From contig BIFP01000068.1 in NCBI GenBank assembly GCA_005402585.1, forward strand, positions 248,001 to 312,000: a stretch of 64,000 nt of DNA. Reading direction: 5' to 3'. Below, piece by piece: positions 49,541 to 57,636 of this stretch. Origin of the DNA: Micromonosporaceae bacterium KJ-029 (lineage in GTDB: Bacteria > Actinomycetota > Actinomycetes > Mycobacteriales > Micromonosporaceae). The notes under the pieces were generated by a model. The model was not told the DNA's origin, did no database searches, and saw nothing but the letters and a program-made list of their open reading frames with translations. A program made the translations under genes and the position numbers. How positions within the stretch are numbered: the first letter of the stretch is position 1; each line of letters starts with the position of its first letter.

Positions 49541-51059
49541 GCCGGTCTCCTCGGATCCCCGCCGGCAACCGCCGGGGGCCACCTCCATCGCCCCGCCGCT
49601 GCCACCGGCCAACGGCCGCCAGCACCAACCGGCGTCGCTGCCGGCCGTGGCGGCGCCGCCCGATCCGCCACCCCGGCCACGGCTGGACTTCCAGATGGTC
49701 CGCGAGCTGCGCCGGGAGCTGAGCGAACGGCTCACCCGGTGGCAGCGCGGCCGGGAGTTCAGCGTCGACGAGGAGGACACCGAGCGAGCCCGGCTCGCGG
49801 TCGAGCTGGTCGCCGAGTACGCCGACTCGGTGCGGCGGGCCGGCACGCCGATGGCCGCCGGCGAGGAACGGTTGCTGCTCGACCAGGTCACCGCCGAGCT
49901 GGCCGGCCTCGGCCGGCTCCAGACGCTGCTCGTCGACGACACCATCGAGGAGGTGCACATCCTCGGCTGCGACCAGGTACGCATCACCCGGCACGGCGGC
50001 GGCGTCGACTGGGCCGAGCCGATCGCCGACAGCGACGACGAGCTGGTCGAGATCCTCCAGGCGGCAGCCCGCCGGGCCGGGGCGACCGAGCGCTCGCTGT
50101 CCACCTCGAAGCCCACCCTCGACCTGCAACTGCCCGACGGCAGCCGGCTGGCCGCGGTGTTCCTGGTCAGCCACCGCCCGTACGCGGTGATCCGCAAGCA
50201 CAACACCCTTGACGTGACCCTGGACGACCTGGCCGGCACCCGGGGCGACCTGGACGAGATGGTCGACCCGCTGCTGCGCGACTTCCTCCGCGCCTCGATG
50301 CGGGCCGGGCTGAACATCATGGTCGCCGGGCTGGCCGGCGCCGGGAAGACCACCGTGATCCGGGCGCTGATGAGCGAGATCCCGCCGGACGAACCGTACG
50401 TGCTGCTGGAGGAGAGCCGCGAGCTGCTGCCGGCCCGCCGGGGCGCCCGACACCGAGCGGTGATGAGCTTCGAGGCCCGGGAGGGGCACGGCGAACGCGG
50501 GCCGGACGGCCGACCGGCCGGCGAGGTGAGCATCGCCGACCTGATCCCGGTGTCGCTGCGGATGGGCGTGCTGCGGATCATCGTCGGCGAGGTGCGGTCC
50601 CGGGAGATCGTGCCGATGCTCCAGGCGATGACCACCAGCCGCGGGTCGATGTGCACCATCCACGCGCGCACCCCGGGCGGAGTGAGCGAGCGGATCATCG
50701 AACTGGCGCTGGCGCACGGCCGGGAGATGACGGTCGACCAGGCCCGCCGGATGGCCGGCAACGCGCTCGACCTCATCGTCTACGTCACCGTCGAGGACGA
50801 GACCGGCATCGGCGGACGCAAGCACCGGTTCGTCTCCCACGTCGAGGAAGTGCTTGGGGTCGGTGAGGCCAGCCGGATCACCACCACGCAGGTCTTCGGC
50901 CCGGGGCCGGACGGTCGGGCCGTGCCCCGGCACCTGCCCGAGCGGGTACGGGACCAACTCCTCCGGGTGGGCTACGACGCCCGGCTGATGAGCCGCTGGA
51001 TCGAGGCCGGCCAGGGCGCCTGGCGCCGGCCCAAGCAGACCCGACTCGGCCGGCGGTGA
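49530..51059 (+). CDS. tadA: TadA/CpaF-like secretion ATPase
   Basis: This 509-residue protein has a disordered, proline-rich N-terminus (about 60 residues), then the CpaF N-terminal domain and the hexameric ATPase core. The Walker A GLAGAGKTT is at about 266-275, an Asp box follows with LLEESREL, and Walker B lies near LRIIVGEVRS. It powers assembly of the Tad pilus. ATG 49530 overlaps tadZ by 11 bp. It is followed after 4 bp by tadB. Confidence 0.93.
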   Translation: MRFEPVSSDPRRQPPGATSIAPPLPPANGRQHQPASLPAVAAPPDPPPRPRLDFQMVRELRRELSERLTRWQRGREFSVDEEDTERARLAVELVAEYADSVRRAGTPMAAGEERLLLDQVTAELAGLGRLQTLLVDDTIEEVHILGCDQVRITRHGGGVDWAEPIADSDDELVEILQAAARRAGATERSLSTSKPTLDLQLPDGSRLAAVFLVSHRPYAVIRKHNTLDVTLDDLAGTRGDLDEMVDPLLRDFLRASMRAGLNIMVAGLAGAGKTTVIRALMSEIPPDEPYVLLEESRELLPARRGARHRAVMSFEAREGHGERGPDGRPAGEVSIADLIPVSLRMGVLRIIVGEVRSREIVPMLQAMTTSRGSMCTIHARTPGGVSERIIELALAHGREMTVDQARRMAGNALDLIVYVTVEDETGIGGRKHRFVSHVEEVLGVGEASRITTTQVFGPGPDGRAVPRHLPERVRDQLLRVGYDARLMSRWIEAGQGAWRRPKQTRLGRR

Positions 51060-51063
51060 AGGC

Positions 51064-51966
51064 GTGCGCGACGACATCGAACTGATCGCGATGGTCTCCG
51101 GGGCGGCCTGCGTGGCCGGCCTGGTGCTGGCGGTCGTCGCGCTCGTCGGCACCCGCCGCCCGCCCGGCCCGGCCCCCGGCGCGGGCCCGGGGCTCGGCCG
51201 GCTCTGGCGCGGCTCCGGCACCACCCCGCGTGAGCAGCGGGCCCACCAGGCGCTCCTGATCGGCGCGCTGGTCGCCGGTGCGCTGGCCTTCCTGGTGACC
51301 GGCCTGCCGGTGGTCGGCCTGCTGGTCGCGGTGGCGGTGCCCGGCGCCCCGTGGCTGTTCTCGGTGGGCCGGGCCGAACAGCGGGCGATCGCCCGGATCG
51401 AGGCGGTCGGCGAGTGGACCCGCCGGCTCAAGGACGTCTCCGCCACCGGGCAGGGGCTCCAGCAGGCGATCACCGGCACGGTCTCCACCGCACCGGAGGA
51501 GATCCAGGAGGAGGTACGCCTGCTCGCCGCCCGGCTCCAGGCCGGCTGGCTGGCCCGCTCCGCCCTGCTGGCCTTCGCCGACGAGATCGGCGACCCGGTC
51601 TGTGACCAGGTGGTCGCGGCGCTCATCCTGCACCTGACCGACCGGGGCGAGCGGCTCGGCGACGTGCTCGGCTCGATCGCCTCGGCTGCCGCCGCCGAGG
51701 TGGCCACCCGACGGGAGATCGAGGCCAAGCGCACCCAGCCCCGGTTCGCGGTCCGCTTCCTGACCGGGATGACCCTGGCCACCATCGCGTACGGGCTGCT
51801 CAACACCGAGTACGTCCAGCCGTACAACACGCCGTTCGGTCAGGTGGTGATGGCGGTGCTCGGCGCCGCCTTCGTCGGCCTGCTGGCCTGGGTGCGCTCG
51901 ATGAGCCAGCCGCCCCGGCCGGCCCGCTTCCTGCCCGCTCCCGATCCCCGGGAGGCGGTGGCGTGA
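51064..51966 (+). CDS. tadB: TadB-like pilus platform protein
   Basis: The 300-residue membrane protein has N-terminal helices (LIAMVSGAACVAGLVLAVVAL, ALLIGALVAGALAFLV), a central cytoplasmic T2SSF domain (RLKDVSATGQGLQQAITG...) and C-terminal helices (FGQVVMAVLGAAFVGLLAWV). With TadC it forms the inner-membrane platform moved by TadA. GTG 51064; the end overlaps tadC by 4 bp. Confidence 0.9.
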   Translation: MRDDIELIAMVSGAACVAGLVLAVVALVGTRRPPGPAPGAGPGLGRLWRGSGTTPREQRAHQALLIGALVAGALAFLVTGLPVVGLLVAVAVPGAPWLFSVGRAEQRAIARIEAVGEWTRRLKDVSATGQGLQQAITGTVSTAPEEIQEEVRLLAARLQAGWLARSALLAFADEIGDPVCDQVVAALILHLTDRGERLGDVLGSIASAAAAEVATRREIEAKRTQPRFAVRFLTGMTLATIAYGLLNTEYVQPYNTPFGQVVMAVLGAAFVGLLAWVRSMSQPPRPARFLPAPDPREAVA

Positions 51967-52823
51967 ACCTGCACCTCACCCTCGCCGTCGTCACCGGATC
52001 CGTGGCCGGGCTGGGCGTGTTCCTGGTGATCCGCGAGCTGGTGCCGGCGACCCCGGCGCTCGGCCCGGCGCTACGCCGGCTGCACCAGCCGCCGGGAGCC
52101 CGGGTCGGCCCGGCCGACCGCCGCCTGGAGTGGCTCACCGGGCTGGCCCGCTGGCTACGCCCACCGCACCGGCAGTTGGCCCTGCTCGACCGCACACCCG
52201 AGCAGTACGCGTTGTCGCTGCTGCTGTCGGCCCTGGTCGGACTGGCCGGGCCGGCCCTGCTCAGCGTCACGCTGTTCACCGTCGGCGTCTCGTTGCCGCT
52301 GGCCGTGCCGGTGCTCGGCAGTCTCGGGCTGGCGCTGCTCTGCGCGCTGGTGGCGCACCGGGCGGTGCTGGCCCGCGCCGACGCCGCGCGGGACGAGTTC
52401 CGTCAGGCCGTCTGCACCTACCTCGACCTGGTCGCGTTGCAGCTGTCCGCCGCGCACGGCCCGGTGCAGTCGCTGGAGCGGGCGGCGGCGATCTGTGAGG
52501 GCTGGGTCTTCGACCGGATCTCCGAGGCGCTGCGGATGGCCCAGATGCAGATGCACTCGCCCTGGGACGAGCTGCGTGACCTGGCCGACCGGATCGGCAT
52601 CCCAGAGCTGGGCGATGTCGGCGCCATCATGCGCTCCTCCGGCAGCGAGGGCGCGCAGGTGCACGAGACCCTGCGCAGCCGCGCCGACTCGCTGCGCGAC
52701 CAGATCCGCACCGACAACCTGGCCCGGGCCGAGGGCGTGACCAGCCGCCTCGACATTCCCGGCGCGCTGCTGGTCTTCGTCCTGCTCGGCTTCGCCATCT
52801 ACCCGTTCCTGGCCCGCCTCTGA
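51963..52823 (+). CDS. tadC: TadC-like pilus platform protein
   Basis: The 286-residue membrane protein has a similar T2SSF layout: an N-terminal helix, two central helices (LLLSALVGLAGPALL, VPVLGSLGLALLCALVA), a cytoplasmic domain (TYLDLVALQLSAAHGPVQSLERAA) and a C-terminal helix (ALLVFVLLGFAIYPFL). GTG 51963 overlaps tadB. It is the partner of TadB. Confidence 0.9.
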   Translation: MNLHLTLAVVTGSVAGLGVFLVIRELVPATPALGPALRRLHQPPGARVGPADRRLEWLTGLARWLRPPHRQLALLDRTPEQYALSLLLSALVGLAGPALLSVTLFTVGVSLPLAVPVLGSLGLALLCALVAHRAVLARADAARDEFRQAVCTYLDLVALQLSAAHGPVQSLERAAAICEGWVFDRISEALRMAQMQMHSPWDELRDLADRIGIPELGDVGAIMRSSGSEGAQVHETLRSRADSLRDQIRTDNLARAEGVTSRLDIPGALLVFVLLGFAIYPFLARL

Positions 52824-52848
52824 CCCCGACCCGAGCAAAGGAGCACCG

Positions 52849-53046
52849 ATGTCCGTCCTCAACTACCTGCACGTCGCGCTACGCGCGCGGCTGGCCGAGC
52901 TGCGCGGCGACCGCGGCGACAGCCCGGTGCCGACCGCAGTGATCATCTTCGGTCTGGTGGCCGTGGCGATGGCCGTCACCGCCGCCGCCCTCGGTGCGGC
53001 CAACGACTGGATGGACAACATCCCGACGCACCAAGACCCGAAGTGA
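52849..53046 (+). CDS. Small Flp-pilin-like protein
   Basis: The 65-residue protein has one hydrophobic segment (VPTAVIIFGLVAVAMAVTAAALGAA) preceded by a charged stretch with GDRGDSP. Size, topology and place between tadC and tadE match Flp pilins, but the classic prepilin cleavage site (G/XXXXEY) is not obvious. ATG 52849 has an AAAGGAG ribosome site, stronger than its neighbours, as expected for a major subunit. It is therefore a probable pilin, not proven. Confidence 0.72.
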   Translation: MSVLNYLHVALRARLAELRGDRGDSPVPTAVIIFGLVAVAMAVTAAALGAANDWMDNIPTHQDPK

Positions 53047-53049
53047 CCC

Positions 53050-53508
53050 ATGCGCCGTTCCCTGTCCGCCGGATGGTGCCGGGTGGCCACGGCCGCCCGG
53101 CGCCACCGGCAGGCGGACGACCGGGAGCGGGGCGGCAACCCGGTCGAGCTCGCGGTGGCGATGCCGGCCATCCTGATCATGCTGTTCGCCTCGATCCAGG
53201 TCGCCGTCTGGTTCGTCGCCCGCTCCACCGCGCTCAACGCCGCGCAGAGCGGGGTCAACGCCCAGCGGCTCTACCAGGCCCCTGCGGGCGCCGGTGAGGA
53301 GCGGGCGACGAAGTTCCTCAACCAGGCCGGTGACTGGCTGGTCGGCTGGGAGGACCCGGGGCCGACCTGCGTCTCCACCGCCGAGGCCGGAGTTGTTGTC
53401 GCGGTGACCTGCACGGTGACCGGCCGGTCCCTGTCGGTCGTTCCCGGGGTCAGTTTCTCGGTACGGCAGACGGCACACGGGACGGTGGAGCGATGGACCG
53501 CACCATGA
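53050..53508 (+). CDS. tadE: TadE-like pseudopilin
   Basis: The 152-residue protein has a TadE-type N-terminus: GGNPVELAVAMPAILIMLFASIQVAVWF, with the conserved Glu after the signal. A periplasmic domain with paired Cys residues follows. TadE minor pseudopilins help to initiate the pilus. It starts 3 bp after the pilin stop. Confidence 0.85.
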   Translation: MRRSLSAGWCRVATAARRHRQADDRERGGNPVELAVAMPAILIMLFASIQVAVWFVARSTALNAAQSGVNAQRLYQAPAGAGEERATKFLNQAGDWLVGWEDPGPTCVSTAEAGVVVAVTCTVTGRSLSVVPGVSFSVRQTAHGTVERWTAP

Positions 53509-53960
53509 GTCGGGGCTCGGTCTCGATCGAGGTGGCGGTCCTGGCGCCCGCCTTCGTGGCGATGATGGTACTGGCCGGGGTCGCCGGGCGTACCGCGGTG
53601 GCCAGCGAGGCGCTGGAGGCCGCCGCGCACGACGCGGCCCGAGCGGCCTCGATCTCCCGGGACGCCGGCACCGCCCGCCAGGAGGCCCGGGACGCCGCCC
53701 GCAACCAGCTCGACTGGCGGGGGGTGTCCTGCTCCGGCGCCCCGCAGCTGACCTTCCGCGGTACGGTCGGCGGTCGGTCCACCACCTTCAACGCGGCCTT
53801 CAACAGCCCGGTCGGGCAGGACGCCACGGTCACCGTCGAGATCGCCTGCACCGTGTCCTACCAGGACATTCGACTGCCGGCGTTGAAGAGCATGCCGGCG
53901 GGGAACCGGATCACCGTGTCGTTCACCTCGCCGCTGGACCGCTACCGGAGCCGGGGATGA
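53493..53960 (+). CDS. TadE/TadF-like pseudopilin
   Basis: The 155-residue protein begins near GSVSIEVAVLAPAFVAMMVL, the TadE/F signal with conserved Glu, then has a periplasmic domain with two Cys (GVSCSGAP, VEIACTVSY). ATG 53493 is near a GGTGGAG; ATG 53505 gives an exact ATGA overlap with tadE and may be the true start. It is one of three related minor subunits in a row. Confidence 0.83.
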   Translation: MDRTMSRGSVSIEVAVLAPAFVAMMVLAGVAGRTAVASEALEAAAHDAARAASISRDAGTARQEARDAARNQLDWRGVSCSGAPQLTFRGTVGGRSTTFNAAFNSPVGQDATVTVEIACTVSYQDIRLPALKSMPAGNRITVSFTSPLDRYRSRG

Positions 53961-54382
53961 CGGCCGGTCGCGGCGACGCCGGGCGGGTGAGCGTCTTCCT
54001 CGCCGTCGCCCTGATCGGGGTCCTCGCGATCATCGGCATGGCGTTCGACGGCGCGGGACAACTCCGTACGCTGCAACGCGCCGAGAACCTGGCCGCCGAG
54101 GCGGCCCGCGCGGGCGGCCAGGCCATCGACCGGGCCACCGCGATCGAGGGCGGACCCAAACGGATCAACCAGAACCAGGCCCGAACGGCCGTCGCGAACT
54201 ATCTCTCCGCCGCCGGGGTCGCCGGTCACACGGTGAGCTTCCCCGTGGTCGACGGCGAAACCCTGATCCAGGTACGCGTCACCATCACCTACCGCCGGGC
54301 CATGCTCGGCCTCTTCGGCTTCTCGAACACCGTCACCGTCTCCGGCGAGGCGACCGCGCGGGCGCTGACCGGGGTTTCCTAG
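53957..54382 (+). CDS. TadG-like pilus protein
   Basis: The 141-residue protein has an N-terminal TadG/TadE-type helix (RVSVFLAVALIGVLAIIGMAFDGAGQL) and a short periplasmic domain (VSFPVVDGETLIQVRVTITY). It is shorter than typical TadG, which carries a von Willebrand domain that is absent here. ATG 53957 overlaps the previous stop by 4 bp. Confidence 0.8.
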   Translation: MTAGRGDAGRVSVFLAVALIGVLAIIGMAFDGAGQLRTLQRAENLAAEAARAGGQAIDRATAIEGGPKRINQNQARTAVANYLSAAGVAGHTVSFPVVDGETLIQVRVTITYRRAMLGLFGFSNTVTVSGEATARALTGVS

Positions 54383-54397
54383 GGAAGGAAGGTAGCC

Positions 54398-55705
54398 ATG
54401 GCCGCATCGGGTGGTACCTCCGTACGGCGGGTCGGTCGCGTGCTGACCGGGTTCGGTGCGCTGATCGTGCTGGTCGGCCTGCTGGTCGGCGGACCGATCG
54501 CGCTGCTGGCCTTCGCTGGTAACCCGCTGCCCGACCACGTACCCACACTGTCGGAGATCGGCACCACGCTGACCAGCCGCGACGACGGCCAACTGTTCCT
54601 GCGGGCGCTGGCGGTCGCCGGATGGTTCGGCTGGGCCACGTTCGCGCTCTCCGTGCTCGTGGAACTGGGCGCTCAGGCGCTACGCCGGCCGGCACCCCGG
54701 CTGCCCGGGATGGGCCGGCAGCAGCGGGCGGCGGCGGCGCTGGTCGGATCGGTCGCGCTGATCCTCGCCGCCAGCCCGGCCGCCACCGCCGCCACCACCG
54801 GGTACGCCGGCCCGACGTACGCCGCCCCGGCTACGGCGGTGGCGCTCGCCCCGGCGGCGGCGCCCGCGCTGATGGCCCCATCGACGGCGGGATACGCAGC
54901 GGCGGGTCCCGTGACGGTGGTGGGACACGCGGCGGCATCCGGTCCGGCGACGGTCGCGGCTTACGGGGCGGCGCGGGAGGACCGGGTCGCGGCACCGGCC
55001 GAGGCACAGTTCTACAAGGTGGCCAAGGGTGACTACCTCGGCGAGGTCGCCGAGCGGTACCTGGACGACTTCGACGACTACCGGAAGCTGGCCGCGCTCA
55101 ACAAGCTGCGCGACCCCGACCGGATCCACCCCGGTCAGCTGATCAAGCTCCCGACCGAGGCCCATGACCAGGGATCCCGGCCACACGCCACCGGCCGTTT
55201 GGTGACCCGGGACGCACGGCCGGCACCCGGGCCGACCGCGCCGGATCGGACCGAGGGCAAGCGGCCGTCCCCCTCGAAGCCGGACGGAACGACGCAGCAG
55301 CCCGGCGGGACCGGACAGCAGCCCGGCGGCGGGACGGGGCAGCAACCCGGTGGGGTTAAGGAGCAGCCGGGCGGGGCGACGCAGCAGCCGGGACAGCCGG
55401 GGCCGGTCACGCCGGGGCAGCCGACGCAGGCCGCGCCTGAGGAGCGGCAGCACGGCGAGGGGCCGGACGGTCACTCGCCAGTGGTGACGGTGGGCGCGGC
55501 CCGGGCCGGCGAGCCTGACCGGGTGAACCGGCCGCTCGCCGTCTCCGCCGTGCTGGCCGTGGCCAGCATCGTCGGCGCGCAGATCGGCGCGGTGCTGGGT
55601 CTGCGTCGCCGGCCGGCCGTGGCCCGCGCCGGCACCCGGTCGCACGGGGCGGTCAGCCAGCCTCGCGAACTGCCGGTGGGCCGGCACCGCAAGGACCAAC
55701 CATGA
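54398..55705 (+). CDS. LysM-domain membrane protein of the Tad operon
   Basis: This 435-residue protein has N-terminal membrane helices (LIVLVGLLVGGPIALLAFA; ATFALSVLVELGAQ; AAAALVGSVALILAASPA) and a long Ala-rich extracytoplasmic stretch. A LysM peptidoglycan-binding domain (about 206-250: FYKVAKGDYLGEVAERYL...IHPGQLIKLP) follows, then a QQPGG-repeat linker and a final helix (VSAVLAVASIVGAQIGAVLGL). It probably ties the pilus machine to the cell wall. ATG 54398 has GGAAGGAAGG just upstream. The repeated QQPGG codons may vary in number between strains. Confidence 0.82.
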   Translation: MAASGGTSVRRVGRVLTGFGALIVLVGLLVGGPIALLAFAGNPLPDHVPTLSEIGTTLTSRDDGQLFLRALAVAGWFGWATFALSVLVELGAQALRRPAPRLPGMGRQQRAAAALVGSVALILAASPAATAATTGYAGPTYAAPATAVALAPAAAPALMAPSTAGYAAAGPVTVVGHAAASGPATVAAYGAAREDRVAAPAEAQFYKVAKGDYLGEVAERYLDDFDDYRKLAALNKLRDPDRIHPGQLIKLPTEAHDQGSRPHATGRLVTRDARPAPGPTAPDRTEGKRPSPSKPDGTTQQPGGTGQQPGGGTGQQPGGVKEQPGGATQQPGQPGPVTPGQPTQAAPEERQHGEGPDGHSPVVTVGAARAGEPDRVNRPLAVSAVLAVASIVGAQIGAVLGLRRRPAVARAGTRSHGAVSQPRELPVGRHRKDQP

Positions 55706-55735
55706 GGGTGTCTGAGCCAGTCCTCCCGAGTCGGG

Positions 55736-56587
55736 TCAGGGTAGGCGGGTCTCCAGCATGCCGTCGACGATCCGGGTGGGCAGGATCTGCTGGTCGTTCG
55801 AGGACGGGCCGTGTACCACCTCGCCGCCGTTGAGGCGGAAGGTGCTGCCGTGCCACGGGCACACCACGCAGTCGTGGCCGTCGATCTCAAGTACCTCGCC
55901 CTGCCCGAGCGGACCGCTCTGGTGCGGGCAGCGTTCGAGCATCACGGTGACCTCGTCACCGTGCCGGTAGAGGACCAACGACACGTCGTCCACCTTGCGG
56001 GTGACCAGCTCACGCTGCGGCAGGCCGGACATCTCGGCGAGGGAGTGCCAGCCGTCGCTGATCAGGTGCAGGTCGGAGACGCTGACGTTCACCTGGGCAC
56101 CCTGCTTGTGCGCCAGGTGCCCACCGAGGTACGCCCCGCCGCTGACGGCACCGAGCCCGAGCCAGCCCAGCGTACGGCCGAGGTTGTGCCGGCCGGACAG
56201 CCGCGCGGCCAGCGAGCCGCCGTACAGCGCCAACCCGACGGTGTTCGCCGCGGCGTGCACCAGGCCGACCCGGCGTTGGTCACGGGCGAGTGCCGCCCAG
56301 TCGTTGAGCCCGGCGACCGCCGCCGGCACCGCGCTCAGGGTGCCGACCGCGGTGAGTGCGGTGGCGGCCCTCCGCTGGCCGGGCATCAGGTCCAGCATCG
56401 CCGCGCTCATCCAGGCGCCGATCGGCAACTGCACCATCGCCGGGTGCAGCGGGTGGCCCAGCTGTACCCCGTGCAGCAGGTCGCGGACCCGCTGCGGGCG
56501 CAGCACGCCCTGAACCACGCGCTGCAACCGGTCACCGATCCGGTCCAGGCCGGAGGCTTGCTCGAGTTTCGTCAACAACGCTCGCAC
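55736..56587 (-). CDS. Rieske [2Fe-2S] protein with DUF2231 membrane domain
   Basis: This 283-residue protein has an N-terminal DUF2231-type membrane part (LGHPLHPAMVQLPIGAW and about four helices). A C-terminal Rieske domain has the cluster ligands in CPHQSGPLG and CPWHGSTF (C-x-H ... C-x2-H). It is an electron-transfer component of unknown pathway, similar to proteins found near dioxygenases or respiratory genes. GTG 56587 is the start. Nothing adjacent indicates its partner. Confidence 0.87.
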   Translation of the reverse strand: MRALLTKLEQASGLDRIGDRLQRVVQGVLRPQRVRDLLHGVQLGHPLHPAMVQLPIGAWMSAAMLDLMPGQRRAATALTAVGTLSAVPAAVAGLNDWAALARDQRRVGLVHAAANTVGLALYGGSLAARLSGRHNLGRTLGWLGLGAVSGGAYLGGHLAHKQGAQVNVSVSDLHLISDGWHSLAEMSGLPQRELVTRKVDDVSLVLYRHGDEVTVMLERCPHQSGPLGQGEVLEIDGHDCVVCPWHGSTFRLNGGEVVHGPSSNDQQILPTRIVDGMLETRLP

Positions 56588-56695
56588 CCGGACCGACTTC
56601 CCGCCGTACGCGGTCGCAAACCGGTCGGCGGGGACGAATCATCAGAGGCGGTGCCGAGGTGAGCGCGGAGGCGGGCCACCCGTCATGCTGGTGCG

Positions 56696-57460
56696 ATGGC
56701 GGTACGGGTGGAGCGTGACGGGCCGGTGACCACGGTGATCCTGGACCGGCCGGCGACACGCAACGCGGTGGACGGGCCGACCGCGCGCGCCCTGGCCGAC
56801 GCGTTCCGATCGTTCGACGCCGACCCGGACGCGGCGGTGGCGGTGCTCTGGGGAGCCGGCGGCACGTTCTGCGCGGGTGCCGACCTCAAGGCGATCGGTA
56901 CGCCCAGTGGCAACCGGGTCGAGCCCGACGGCGACGGCCCGATGGGCCCGACCCGGTTGCCGCTCACCAAGCCGGTGATCGCCGCGATCTCCGGGTACGC
57001 GGTGGCCGGCGGGCTGGAGCTGGCGCTCTGGTGCGACCTGCGAGTCGCCGAATCCGACGCGACACTCGGGGTGTTCTGCCGGCGCTGGGGAGTGCCGTTG
57101 ATCGACGGCGGTACGGTGCGGCTGCCCCGGCTGATCGGCGAGAGCAGGGCGATGGATCTGATCCTCACCGGCCGCCCCGTGCCGGCCGAGGAGGCGTACG
57201 CGATGGGCTTGGTCAACCGGCTGGTCCCACCGGGTGAGTCCCGGGCGGCGGCCGAGCGGCTGGCCGCCGAGATCGCCCGGCACCCGCAGACCTGCCTGCG
57301 CAACGACCGCGCCTCGGTGCTGGCCACTGCCGCCCAGTCCGAGCCCGAGGCCCTGGCCACCGAACTGACCTACGGCATGGCCTCCTTAGCCGCCGACGCC
57401 CTGGCCGGTGCCGCCCGCTTCACCGCCGGCGCCGGCCGCCACGGCCACCCCACCCCCTGA
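56696..57460 (+). CDS. Enoyl-CoA hydratase/isomerase (crotonase) family protein
   Basis: This 254-residue protein has the crotonase oxyanion-hole segments GTFCAGADLKAIG and GYAVAGGLELALWCD. The second catalytic position, usually Glu or part of GxGGTQRL, reads PLIDGGTVRL, so exact chemistry (hydratase, isomerase or other) is unclear. It would act on acyl-CoA thioesters in the cytoplasm. ATG 56696. It stands alone, with a long inverted repeat downstream. Confidence 0.88.
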   Translation: MAVRVERDGPVTTVILDRPATRNAVDGPTARALADAFRSFDADPDAAVAVLWGAGGTFCAGADLKAIGTPSGNRVEPDGDGPMGPTRLPLTKPVIAAISGYAVAGGLELALWCDLRVAESDATLGVFCRRWGVPLIDGGTVRLPRLIGESRAMDLILTGRPVPAEEAYAMGLVNRLVPPGESRAAAERLAAEIARHPQTCLRNDRASVLATAAQSEPEALATELTYGMASLAADALAGAARFTAGAGRHGHPTP

Positions 57461-57493
57461 CCCCTCCCCACCCACCCCACCCCACCCACGCCT

Positions 57494-57570
57494 CGTCGAT
57501 CATGCAGTTTTGGTGGACGCTTCATCAGCTTTCACGCCTTTTGTGGGGCACCACAACTGCATGATCGACG
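57494..57570. repeat. 77-bp inverted repeat (CGTCGATCATGCAGTT type)
   Basis: CGTCGATCATGCAGTT and AACTGCATGATCGACG are perfect 16-bp arms around a 45-bp centre that includes GTGG/CCAC complementary bits. It lies between convergent genes, so it may act as a terminator or be a dispersed palindromic element. Confidence 0.65.
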
Positions 57571-57636
57571 TCGGCTGGGGGGATGGGTTGGGGCCGCCGG
57601 GAGGGACGGGGTCGCTCCCGGCGGCCCGAGGTGGGG

